DNA of 64,000 nucleotides, taken from assembly GCA_900320055.1 (NCBI GenBank), contig ONQS01000011.1, positions 1 to 64,000 of the forward strand. The letters are read 5' to 3'. Within the stretch, counting starts at the first letter, position 1. Each line of letters starts with the position of its first letter. Of the stretch, positions 51,558 to 59,785 are shown piece by piece. Under the pieces are notes generated by a model. That model ran no database searches. It saw only the letters and a list, made by a program, of their open reading frames with translations, and had not been told where the DNA came from. The stretch comes from an uncultured Prevotellaceae bacterium (lineage in GTDB: Bacteria; Bacteroidota; Bacteroidia; Bacteroidales; Muribaculaceae). Both the position numbers and the translations under genes were made by a program.

Positions 51558-53411
51558 TCAGTGATTGGATTCCTCAACGATGGACTTGTCTGGACCCTGA
51601 TTTTGCGCGGTGAGGGCGGTGAAGATGGCTGCGGCTTTGGCTTGGCCGACCACGGCTGCCAGATCCTCTTGCGAGGCTTCGCGGATGCGCTTGAGCGACT
51701 TGAATTGCTTGAGCAGCAAGGTGCGTGTCTTGGGGCCGATGCCGGCAATGTCGTCGAGCGCACTGTGGATTTGCCCCTTGCTGCGCTGCTTGCGATGGAA
51801 GGTGATGGCAAAGCGGTGTGCCTCGTCACGCAGGCGCTGGATGACGTGGAGCGTCTCGCTGTTCTTGTCGATGTACAGTGGGATGCTGTCGCCGGGGAAA
51901 TATACCTCGTTGAGCCGCTTGGCAATGCCCACGACAGTGATCTGACCATGCAGGCCGATGCTGTCGAGGGCCTCGATGGCCGATGTCACCTGCCCCTTGC
52001 CGCCATCCACGATGAGCAACTGCGGCAGTTCCTCGCCCTCTTGCGACAGGCGGCTGTAGCGGCGCGTGACGACCTCTCGCATCGAGGCGAAGTCATCACT
52101 GCCCTCTACGGTCTTGATGTTGAAGTGGCGATACTCCTTCTTGGAGGGCTTGGCGTTGCGGAATACCACGCACGAGGCCACGGGGCTTGATCCGCTGATG
52201 TTGCTGTTGTCAAAGCACTCGATGTGGTGCGGCATGACGGTCATGCGCAGGTCGCGCTGCATGGTGGTCAGGGTGCGCGTGGTGCGCTGTTCGGGGTTGA
52301 GTTTCTCCATCATGCGCAGGCGGTCGGTGCGGCGCTGGGTGGCATTCTTGACGGCGATATCGAGCAGGTGCTTCTTGTCACCGCGCTGGGGTATGGTAAA
52401 GGTGAGTCCGGCAAACTCCACGTCGGGCTCGACATTGACCATGACCTCGGTGACGCGGTCGCGCCGATAGGTTTCGGCAAACCGCTGATGCACCTCGGCG
52501 ATGGCCATGGACATGATCTCGGCATCGGTCTCGTCGTGAGTTGAGAGCCTATACTCGAGCGTGTAGGACTGCACCACTGCCCCACCCCTGACGTGCATGT
52601 AGTTGACCCAGGCGGCATCGTCGTCGCGCAGCAGGCCGAAGACGTCGATGTTGTGGATCGACGGGCTGACGATGACCGAGCGTCGTCGCACGTGCTCCAG
52701 CAGCCTGTAGCGCCGCTTGACGGCTTCGGCCTCCTCGAAGCGCAGTTCGCTGGCCAGTTGCTGCATCTGTTGCATGAGCACCTCCATCAACTGGTGGGTG
52801 TCGCCGTTGAGAATCTGGCGTATCTCGCTGATGTATTGCCCGTATTGCTCGGGCGAAACCAGCCCCTTGCAGCACCCCTCGCAGCGGTGGATGTGGTATT
52901 GAAGGCACAGGCGGTGCTTGTCGGCCTCTATTGTTTCACGTGAAACATTGAGGCGGCAGGTGCGCAGCGGGTAGATCTGCCGGATGGTGTCGATGAGCAC
53001 ATGGGCCACTTCGGTCTTGGGATAGGGCCCGTAGAATCGGTCTCCCCTACCCTTGGCGTCGCGAGTGATATAGACGCGCGGATACAGCCCGCCCGAGATG
53101 CATATCCAGGGGTAACTCTTGTCGTCCTTGAGCAGCACGTTGTATCGCGGCTGGTACTCCTTGATGAGGGCGTTCTCGAGGTCGAGGGCTTCCTCCTCGG
53201 TGTTGACGACGGTGTACTCCATGTCTGCGATATTGCGCACAAGCATGGTGGTGCGCAGCGACGTGTGCTCGCGGTTGAAGTAGGAGTTGACGCGCCGCTT
53301 CAGATTTTTGGCCTTACCGACATAGATGATGGTGCCCTCCCGATTGCGGTAGCGGTAAACGCCCGGTTCGTCGGGGAGCAGCGATAGTTTCAGTTTCAGG
53401 TCGTCGGTCAT
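51558..53411 (-). CDS. uvrC: Excinuclease ABC subunit C
   Basis: A 617-residue UvrC. N-terminal GIY-YIG nuclease (DEPGVYRYRNREGTIIYVGKAKNLKRRVNSYF), a Cys-containing linker (CLQYHIHRCEGCCKGL), a UVR motif about 205-240, and the RNase H-like 5'-incision domain (PHHIECFDNSNISGSSPVASCVVF). The C-terminal double HhH is at about 560-600 (LDDIAGIGPKTRTLLLKQF). It incises DNA on both sides of bulky damage with UvrB. The coding sequence contains a perfect parS at 52932-52947. The apt gene ends 52 bp upstream. Confidence 0.97.
   Translation of the reverse strand: MTDDLKLKLSLLPDEPGVYRYRNREGTIIYVGKAKNLKRRVNSYFNREHTSLRTTMLVRNIADMEYTVVNTEEEALDLENALIKEYQPRYNVLLKDDKSYPWICISGGLYPRVYITRDAKGRGDRFYGPYPKTEVAHVLIDTIRQIYPLRTCRLNVSRETIEADKHRLCLQYHIHRCEGCCKGLVSPEQYGQYISEIRQILNGDTHQLMEVLMQQMQQLASELRFEEAEAVKRRYRLLEHVRRRSVIVSPSIHNIDVFGLLRDDDAAWVNYMHVRGGAVVQSYTLEYRLSTHDETDAEIMSMAIAEVHQRFAETYRRDRVTEVMVNVEPDVEFAGLTFTIPQRGDKKHLLDIAVKNATQRRTDRLRMMEKLNPEQRTTRTLTTMQRDLRMTVMPHHIECFDNSNISGSSPVASCVVFRNAKPSKKEYRHFNIKTVEGSDDFASMREVVTRRYSRLSQEGEELPQLLIVDGGKGQVTSAIEALDSIGLHGQITVVGIAKRLNEVYFPGDSIPLYIDKNSETLHVIQRLRDEAHRFAITFHRKQRSKGQIHSALDDIAGIGPKTRTLLLKQFKSLKRIREASQEDLAAVVGQAKAAAIFTALTAQNQGPDKSIVEESNH
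52932..52947. other. parS site (ParB-binding), perfect
   Basis: TGTTTCACGTGAAACA is a perfect 16-bp palindrome identical to the bacterial parS consensus. It lies inside uvrC, where it encodes residues without disturbing the frame. ParB nucleates here for chromosome segregation. Confidence 0.85.
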
Positions 53412-53462
53412 GGGCTGGCTCTCTGGGTCGCTAGGATGGGTGGGCTGTAGGCAACAGATGGC

Positions 53463-53996
53463 CTAGAAGGTGAACAATGATGTCACTTCGACGTCGGCAG
53501 GGAACACTTCGCGTCCGTGCAGGTCGGCCAGATCGCAGATGAAGTTGATGTAGACCTTCTTGGGATTCATCGATTTGACCAGTTCGTAGGCTGCCAGCAT
53601 TGTTCCGCCGGTGGCGAGCAGGTCATCGTGGATGACTACCACGTCGTCGGGGGTGATGGCATCCTTGTGGATTTCGATGGTGTCGGTGCCGTATTCCTTG
53701 GTATAGGATTTCTGGATGACCTCGGCGGGCAGTTTGCCGGGTTTGCGCAGGGGCACGAAACCAGCGTTTAACTGGGTGGCCAGGATGGCGCCGCCGATAA
53801 ATCCGCGGGCCTCGATGCCGACCACCTTGGTCACGCCTGCGTCGCGGTACATTTCGGTCATGGCACGGGTCATGATTTGGAGGGCTTCAGGGTCCTTGAA
53901 CGCGGTGGTCAGGTCTTTGAACTGAATACCGGGTACGGGAAAGTCAGGTACGTTGCGTACCACACTTTTTACTTTTGCTAATTCTTCGCTATTCAT
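53463..53996 (-). CDS. apt: Adenine phosphoribosyltransferase
   Basis: A 177-residue type I PRTase that salvages adenine to AMP. The PRPP motif is VVIHDDLLATGGTMLAAYEL; FPVPGIQFKDLTTAFKD and GIEARGFIGGAILATQL are family segments. It lies between uvrC (52 bp) and mnmG (44 bp), in the leftward block. The gap to mnmG contains a near-perfect parS. It may salvage adenine brought in by the NCS2 permease encoded in this window. Confidence 0.95.
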   Translation of the reverse strand: MNSEELAKVKSVVRNVPDFPVPGIQFKDLTTAFKDPEALQIMTRAMTEMYRDAGVTKVVGIEARGFIGGAILATQLNAGFVPLRKPGKLPAEVIQKSYTKEYGTDTIEIHKDAITPDDVVVIHDDLLATGGTMLAAYELVKSMNPKKVYINFICDLADLHGREVFPADVEVTSLFTF

Positions 53997-54022
53997 TGTA
54001 AATCAGTAAGTTAGATGTTAAT

Positions 54023-54038
54023 TGTTTCACGTGGAACA
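54023..54038. other. parS site, one mismatch
   Basis: TGTTTCACGTGGAACA differs from the consensus at one base and lies in the 44-bp gap between apt and mnmG, 1.1 kb from the perfect parS site. Confidence 0.7.
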
Positions 54039-54040
54039 AG

Positions 54041-55918
54041 TCATCTGCCGAGTAATACGAGCAGAATATTAATATCGCTTGGCGACACGCCTGGGATGCG
54101 TGAAGCCTGCCCCACTGTCTCGGGGTCGATGGCTTGCAGTTTCTGGCGTGCCTCGGTAGATATCTGGTGTATCTGAGTGTAGTCGAATTTGCCCTTGAGG
54201 GTGACATTGTCGAGTCGTGCTACGCGCTCGGCAATCGAGGTCTCGCGCTCGATGTAGCCGCGATACTTAATGGCGATTTCGGCGGCTTCGACGATCTCCT
54301 GGCGGCGGGCCTCCTCGAGTCGGTCGATCTGATCCTGCAATTCGGGTAGTGCCTGTGCAAGGATGGCCATATTGAGTTGGGGACGCAGCAGCAGGTCGTG
54401 CAGGCGTTGTCCCTGAGTGAGCGCATTCATTCCAAGGGCTTCCAGTGTCGGGTTGATGACGGCGGCCTTGACCGTGAACTCGCGGCAGAAAGTGGTCAGC
54501 GCCTCGATCTGCTCTCGCTTGGCGAGCATGAGGCCGTATCGCTCCTGGGTGGCAAGGCCCAGACGGTAGCCTTTCTCGGTGAGCCGCATATCGGCATCGT
54601 CCTGGCGCAGCAGGATGCGGTGCTCGGCGCGTGAGGTGAACATACGGTAGGGCTCGTCCACGCCGCGAGTAACCAAGTCGTCGATGAGCACTCCGATGTA
54701 AGCCTCGTTGCGTGCCAGTGTGAAGGGCTCCCCGCCCGTGACTCTCTGGTGGGCGTTGATGCCGGCAATGAGTCCCTGCCCTGCCGCTTCCTCGTAGCCT
54801 GTGGTGCCGTTGACCTGACCAGCGAGGAACAGGTTCTTGACGACCTTGGACTCGAGTGTGTGATAGAGTTGCGTCGGGTCGAAGAAGTCATACTCGATGG
54901 CATATCCGGGACGAAAAGCATGCACATCCCTCAGTGCCGGGATGTGTCTCAAGGCCTCGATCTGAATCGGCCAGGGCAGCGACGACGAGAAGCCGTTGAG
55001 GTACATCTCGTGGGTCGTAGCGCCCTCGGGCTCGATAAAGAGTTGGTGGGACGTCTTGTCGGCAAAGGTGACGATTTTGGTCTCGATGCTGGGGCAATAG
55101 CGGGGTCCGATGCTGGTGATTTGGCCATTATAGAGCGGTGATTGAGGCAGGCCCTCGCGCAGCACGGCATGGACATCCTCGTTGGTGTGGACAATCCAGC
55201 ATGGGCGTTGCGGCAGCGATGAGGTGATGCCAGGCATGAACGAGAAATGGTGGAAATCCTGTTCCCCCTCTTGCTTGATGCACTGTGTGAAGTCGATGGT
55301 GCGCTCGTCCAGGCGGGGCGGCGTGCCGGTCTTCATGCGGCCCACGGTGAGTCCCAGGGCTGCCAGTTGCTCGGTGATACCCCTTGCGGGAGGCTCTGAT
55401 ACGCGCCCGCCGGGAGTCTGTACCGGACCCACGTGCATCAGTCCGTTGAGGAAGGTGCCTGCTGTGAGCACTACTGCTTGGGCATTGAATTGCATGCCCA
55501 GGACGGTCTTTACACCCTTGACTACCCCACCCTCGATGATGAATTGATCGACTGAATCCTGCCACATGTAGAGGTTGGGCGTGTTTTCAATCACGTGTCT
55601 CCACTCCAGGATGAACTGCTGGCGGTCGCTCTGTGAGCGAGGACTCCACATGGCCGGCCCCTTGCTGCGGTTGAGCATCCTGAACTGGATGCTGCTGCGG
55701 TCGGTGACGATGCCCATATGGCCGCCGAGTGCGTCGATCTCGCGCACGATTTGCCCCTTGGCGATACCGCCAACGGCAGGGTTGCAACTCATCTGAGCGA
55801 TCTTGTTCATGTCGATGGTGATAAGCAATGTGTGTGAGCCCAATCGGGCTGCTGCGCACGCAGCCTCGCAACCGGCATGGCCGGCACCCACCACTATGAC
55901 GTCATAGTCGTTTCTCAT
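54041..55918 (-). CDS. mnmG: tRNA uridine-5-carboxymethylaminomethyl modification enzyme
   Basis: A 625-residue FAD protein which, with MnmE, modifies U34 of tRNAs. The FAD-binding start is VIVVGAGHAGCEAACAAARLG, followed by MSCNPAVGGIAKGQIVREIDALGG, GTFLNGLMHVG and GTPPRLDERTIDF. The C-terminal helical domain binds MnmE (KYRGYIERETSIAERVARLDNV). In many bacteria mnmG lies near the origin of replication, in keeping with the parS sites here. It starts 7 bp after the ybeY stop. Confidence 0.97.
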   Translation of the reverse strand: MRNDYDVIVVGAGHAGCEAACAAARLGSHTLLITIDMNKIAQMSCNPAVGGIAKGQIVREIDALGGHMGIVTDRSSIQFRMLNRSKGPAMWSPRSQSDRQQFILEWRHVIENTPNLYMWQDSVDQFIIEGGVVKGVKTVLGMQFNAQAVVLTAGTFLNGLMHVGPVQTPGGRVSEPPARGITEQLAALGLTVGRMKTGTPPRLDERTIDFTQCIKQEGEQDFHHFSFMPGITSSLPQRPCWIVHTNEDVHAVLREGLPQSPLYNGQITSIGPRYCPSIETKIVTFADKTSHQLFIEPEGATTHEMYLNGFSSSLPWPIQIEALRHIPALRDVHAFRPGYAIEYDFFDPTQLYHTLESKVVKNLFLAGQVNGTTGYEEAAGQGLIAGINAHQRVTGGEPFTLARNEAYIGVLIDDLVTRGVDEPYRMFTSRAEHRILLRQDDADMRLTEKGYRLGLATQERYGLMLAKREQIEALTTFCREFTVKAAVINPTLEALGMNALTQGQRLHDLLLRPQLNMAILAQALPELQDQIDRLEEARRQEIVEAAEIAIKYRGYIERETSIAERVARLDNVTLKGKFDYTQIHQISTEARQKLQAIDPETVGQASRIPGVSPSDINILLVLLGR

Positions 55919-55924
55919 GATCGG

Positions 55925-56365
55925 TTATTTCAACAATGCGTTGTCAGGCAGAATGGCCAGGGCCTCGTTTTCGTGCTGCTCCATGATTTCACGCTCACCA
56001 GGTCCCTTGTCGTTGATGCCACACAGGTGCAGCACGCCATGGATGATGACCCTCATGAGTTCGGTCTCGTAGGGGACATTGAGCATCTTGGCATTGCTGC
56101 TGACGGTGTCTAGCGAGATGACCATGTCGCCGGCGATGTGCCTGGAGTTGGTGTAATCAAAGGTGATGATATCGGTGTAATAGTCATGTCCCAGAAATTC
56201 GCGGTTGGTCTGCAGGATGTACTCATCATCACAGAAGACGTATGTCAGACAGCCCACCTGCTGATGATGCAGGCGTGCCACCTCGACAATCCAGTCGCGC
56301 ACCGCGGTCTCGTTGAGTCGCGGCATGTCGGCTTGCCCCTGGGTCATGTAGTTGATTTCGGTCAT
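55925..56365 (-). CDS. ybeY: Endoribonuclease YbeY (rRNA maturation)
   Basis: About 146 residues from the ATG at 56365 (MTEINYMTQGQ); an extended frame to 56425 passes the promoter. The zinc motif is VIIHGVLHLCGINDKGPGER: the first two His are kept, and the third His of the H-x3-H-x5-H motif is an Asp (ND). This substitution is known in other YbeY proteins, but it changes a metal ligand. It is the first gene of ybeY-mnmG-apt-uvrC. Confidence 0.93.
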   Translation of the reverse strand: MTEINYMTQGQADMPRLNETAVRDWIVEVARLHHQQVGCLTYVFCDDEYILQTNREFLGHDYYTDIITFDYTNSRHIAGDMVISLDTVSSNAKMLNVPYETELMRVIIHGVLHLCGINDKGPGEREIMEQHENEALAILPDNALLK

Positions 56366-56392
56366 TGGCAGAACGCTTTGAAAAACGGGAGA

Positions 56393-56400
56393 CAAAGATA
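56393..56400 (-). promoter_or_regulatory. -7 box of the ybeY-mnmG-apt-uvrC block
   Basis: Minus-strand TATCTTTG (56400-56393), with a partial TTG about 20 bp upstream; the leader is about 25 nt. Confidence 0.6.
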
Positions 56401-56425
56401 ACACATTATTTTGATAAACAAGCAT

Positions 56426-56769
56426 AATTCCCCAAGTTTTGCTCGATGTGAAAGGCTAAAGAATGTAAAAATCCATTTTGGGAGGCTGGATGCGGCTTTT
56501 GCCACGAGGGCAGGATTTTCTGAAATATTCCCGTTTTGCGCAAAATCGCTGAAAAACAGCCCAAAACCGCATTTTAACCCGCTGAGAATTGAAAATTTCG
56601 GTGAAGAGTGGTAGACGGGTCAGGATTTTTTCAGAAAATTGGCATAAAATTTGCATATTACATAATAAAAGTCTACCTTTGATGATGCCAATGTAAGAGA
56701 GTTTTCTCCATCATGATGAAAGGTCATTTTAGAGTGTCGATTACCAACAATTAAAATATATCGGAGATT
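56426..56769. other. Divergent spacer between ybeY and nfeD
   Basis: About 340 bp without a gene. The short frames seen on both strands lack starts or family features. The right end holds the nfeD promoter. A loose direct repeat, CAGGATTTTCTGAAA (56511-56525) and CAGGATTTTTTCAGAAAA (56621-56638), is present. Confidence 0.6.
56650..56681 (+). promoter_or_regulatory. Promoter of the nfeD-SPFH pair
   Basis: TTTG (56650-56653), exact 20-bp spacer, TACCTTTG (56674-56681). The leader is about 85 nt. Confidence 0.8.
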
Positions 56770-57222
56770 ATGGTACAGTTTTTCACATCCAACGTTTGGC
56801 TCATCTGGGTTATCATTTCCATCTTGTGCCTCATCCTTGAATTGACTTCGGGTGATTTCTTCATTCTGTGTTTTGCCATCGGTGCCGCTGTTGGCGCTAT
56901 CGTAGCCGGCTGTGGCCTGTCGCTGACCTGGCAGATAATCATGTTTGCCGTGGTATCGGCTTTGAGCCTGCTGCTGGTGCGCCCGGCCTTGCTCAAGAAA
57001 CTTCACAAGCCGCATCGCGAGCGTCTGAGCAATGCCGATGCCATGATAGGGCAGGAGGGTAGAGTGAGCGAGCCCATCATCGCTCATGGCTATGGCCGTG
57101 TTGCTATCGATGGCGATGACTGGAAGGCAGTCAGCATCGACGGCGGCCCTATCGAGAAAGGCGCGCGTGTGCGTGTGGTGAAATTAGACAGCATCATTCT
57201 CACTGTCGAGGCTGTCGACTGA
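56770..57222 (+). CDS. NfeD family membrane protein
   Basis: A 150-residue protein. Two to three N-terminal membrane segments (WLIWVIISILCLILELTSGDFFILCFAIGAAVGAIVA; IIMFAVVSALSLLLV) are followed by an OB-fold domain (IGQEGRVSEPIIAHGYGRVAIDGDDWKAVSIDGGPIEKGARVRVVKLDSIILTVE). Short NfeD proteins partner SPFH proteins in membrane microdomains; the SPFH gene is 70 bp downstream, as usual. Confidence 0.93.
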   Translation: MVQFFTSNVWLIWVIISILCLILELTSGDFFILCFAIGAAVGAIVAGCGLSLTWQIIMFAVVSALSLLLVRPALLKKLHKPHRERLSNADAMIGQEGRVSEPIIAHGYGRVAIDGDDWKAVSIDGGPIEKGARVRVVKLDSIILTVEAVD

Positions 57223-57292
57223 GCGCCCGATCATTGCCCTGCATGCATTCAGGATCAATTATAGTAATCAACCACTTTAAATTTTTATTGAT

Positions 57293-58261
57293 ATGACACC
57301 GCTATCCATTTTCCTCATTGTTGTAATTCTGTTGGCTCTGATTCTGGTCAAGAGTTCGCTGGTCATCATTCCTCAGAGCGAGACCAAAATCATCGAGCGT
57401 CTGGGCAAGTATTATGCTACGCTCAAGCCCGGCATCAATCTGATTATCCCCTTTATCGACCGTCCCAAGAGCATCATCGCCTATGAGCATGGCCGCTATC
57501 GCACGACCAACGCGATCGACCTGCGCGAGCAAGTGTATGACTTCGATAAGCAGAACGTGATCACCAAGGATAATGTGTTGACGCAGATCAATGCCTTGCT
57601 CTATTTCCAGATCGTGGATCCGTTCAAGGCCGTGTATGAGATTAATAACCTGCCCAACGCTATCGAGAAACTGACCCAGACCACTCTGCGTAACATCATC
57701 GGTGAACTGGAACTGGACCAGACGCTGACCTCTCGTGACACGATCAACAGCAAGTTGCGCGCCGTCCTTGACGATGCCACCAACAAGTGGGGCATTAAGG
57801 TGAATCGCGTTGAGTTACAGGACATTCAGCCGCCTCAAACCGTGCTTCAGGCTATGGAGAAGCAGATGCAGGCCGAGCGTAACAAGCGTGCCACCATCTT
57901 GACCAGCGAGGGCCAGAAGCAGGCAGCCATCCTCCAATCCGAGGGACAGAAGACCGCCCGCATCAATCAGGCCGAGGCCGACAAGCAGACCGAAATCCTG
58001 CGTGCCGAGGGTGAGGCTCAGGCCCGCATCCGCAAGGCCGAGGCCGAGGCTATCGCTATCGACAAGATCACCCAGGCTGTAGGCAAGAGCACCAATCCTG
58101 CCAACTATCTGCTGGCTCAGAAGTATATCCAGATGCTGGATACCGTGGCTAGTGGTGACAAGACCAAGACGGTCTATCTGCCCTATGAGGCCACCAATCT
58201 GCTGGGCTCCATCGGCGGCATCAAGGAACTCTTTGGCAGCGACAACAAGCAGGCAGAGTAG
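57293..58261 (+). CDS. SPFH/band-7 (stomatin-like) protein, QmcA type
   Basis: A 322-residue membrane-anchored protein. TM at 1-22 (PLSIFLIVVILLALILVKS), then the SPFH domain (IIPQSETKIIERLGKYYATLKPGINLIIPFIDR) and a long coiled coil about 185-265 with the repeat AILQSEGQKTARINQAEADKQTEI, ending in NYLLAQKYIQML. Such proteins form membrane rafts and recruit proteases. Pairing with nfeD supports the assignment. No terminator is obvious. Confidence 0.93.
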   Translation: MTPLSIFLIVVILLALILVKSSLVIIPQSETKIIERLGKYYATLKPGINLIIPFIDRPKSIIAYEHGRYRTTNAIDLREQVYDFDKQNVITKDNVLTQINALLYFQIVDPFKAVYEINNLPNAIEKLTQTTLRNIIGELELDQTLTSRDTINSKLRAVLDDATNKWGIKVNRVELQDIQPPQTVLQAMEKQMQAERNKRATILTSEGQKQAAILQSEGQKTARINQAEADKQTEILRAEGEAQARIRKAEAEAIAIDKITQAVGKSTNPANYLLAQKYIQMLDTVASGDKTKTVYLPYEATNLLGSIGGIKELFGSDNKQAE

Positions 58262-58545
58262 GGGATTGACCCGCATCTGTGCGCATTACCTGACGACTCA
58301 CGGCGGGCCATGATGAGGCCTGCCGTGGCTCGTTGATTGTCGGGGTGGCTCTCGGAGCGGTATTGCCTCGATTTTGCTTTAAAAATGCCCATTTCATCGG
58401 TCGAAACGGCTTTTTCCAACGGGGTGGGGCAGGGTAGAGACCTAAACTTTTTGCCCGGCAGTGTCGTGTTATGACAGAAAAATATTGTATCTTCGTGGCG
58501 TGGCTGGAGTTAGTGAGGTCCAGCACGGCATAATAGTGACAAGAA

Positions 58546-59679
58546 ATGATCAACGTATTCCATATCGTATCCAACAAGCAATGGACGGGTGCCGAACAGT
58601 ATACCTATGACCTGGTGGAAAGGCTGCGCAACGACCCTGACTTCTATGTCGAGGTGGTGTGCCGCAAGCATCCCAATGTGCTCAAGCAATACCGCCGCCT
58701 CGAGATCCCCATCTCGATACTGCCGCTGAAGGGTGTGACCGACATCGACTCGCCGGTGCGATTTGCCCGGCTGCTGCGCAAGGGCCGCAACATCATACAT
58801 GTGCACAGTTTCAAGGACGCCTTTATGGCCGTGATGGCGCGCCGCATCAGTGAGAACCGCGACACCCGAGTGGTGGTGAGTGTGCACGGGGTGTATAAGC
58901 CCAAGAGCAACTACATGTACACCAAGTTATATAAGTCGATCGACTGCTTTGTGTTCTCGTCCGACATGGCCCGTGAGGCTTTTCTGGGCAAAGCCAAGAA
59001 GCCGTATGCCGACCGTGCCGTGGTGCTGCGCGACAGCGTGTGCGACAGCCAGATCGGCACTCAGGTGCCCGATTTGCGCCGCGTGTTGGGCCTCGACAGC
59101 CATCAGGCGCTGATCATGTACCATGGCAAGATTACGGCCGAGAAGGGCATAGAGGCGCTTCTGGGCGCGTTAACCCATGTGGATAGGGCAAAGTACCATC
59201 TGGTCATTATCGGCGAGGGACAGCCCAAATACAAGGCAAAAATCAAAGGTTTCATTGTCGCTGCCGGCATGGTGCACAATGTGTCGCTGCTGGGCTTCAG
59301 GGACAACATCCTGGAATACCTGCGTCAGGCCGACTTCGGTGTGCTACCGTCGATACAGCCTGAAGCGCTGGGTATCAGCAACTTGGAGTATATGATGGCA
59401 GGTAAGGCCCACATCGCCAGCAACAATGGCGCCCAGCCTGAGTATGTCCACGATGGCGTGAATGGCCTGCTGGTTCCCCCTGGCGACGAACAGGCGTTGA
59501 CGACAGCCATCAACCAGATGCTCAACGATACGGCCAGCCGCAGCCGCATGGGCACGCAGGCGCAGCGCGATTTCAAGGAGCATCTGGATTACCCCACGTT
59601 CTATGGCAAGATGACCGACCTGTATCGCTCGCTGCTCGAGACCGCTCCCGTTGTGGACATTGAGGACGGACCGGAGTAA
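58546..59679 (+). CDS. Glycosyltransferase family 4
   Basis: A 377-residue GT-B enzyme. The N-terminal acceptor loop is VFHIVSNKQWTGAEQYTYDL (a G-A-E variant of the glycine loop), with NIIHVHSFKDAF and VSVHGVYKP in the first domain. The donor domain has MYHGKITAEKGIEALLGAL and the E-x7-E motif in SIQPEALGISNLEYMMAGKAHIAS. It uses a nucleotide sugar to extend a glycan; acceptor unknown. A poor -7 box TATCTTCG lies at 58488-58495. Confidence 0.9.
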   Translation: MINVFHIVSNKQWTGAEQYTYDLVERLRNDPDFYVEVVCRKHPNVLKQYRRLEIPISILPLKGVTDIDSPVRFARLLRKGRNIIHVHSFKDAFMAVMARRISENRDTRVVVSVHGVYKPKSNYMYTKLYKSIDCFVFSSDMAREAFLGKAKKPYADRAVVLRDSVCDSQIGTQVPDLRRVLGLDSHQALIMYHGKITAEKGIEALLGALTHVDRAKYHLVIIGEGQPKYKAKIKGFIVAAGMVHNVSLLGFRDNILEYLRQADFGVLPSIQPEALGISNLEYMMAGKAHIASNNGAQPEYVHDGVNGLLVPPGDEQALTTAINQMLNDTASRSRMGTQAQRDFKEHLDYPTFYGKMTDLYRSLLETAPVVDIEDGPE

Positions 59680-59727
59680 CTGAACGGGCCGGAGTAGGGA
59701 TAGCCAGCGACTTCATATCAACCGAAA

Positions 59728-59767
59728 AACAACCGCCGGGGCTGTGGTAGCCTCGGCGGTCGTTGTT
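59728..59767. terminator. Terminator between convergent glycosyltransferase and susD
   Basis: AACAACCGCCGGGGCT (59728-59743) pairs with AGCCTCGGCGGTCGTTGTT (59749-59767), a long GC-rich stem serving both strands. Confidence 0.75.
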
Positions 59768-59785
59768 ATTGGATAGAGTGGGGGA

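Noticed and set aside
56456..56656. Small frames on both strands in the ybeY-nfeD spacer.
   Set aside because: No signal peptide, motif or ribosome site; the nfeD promoter occupies the right end.
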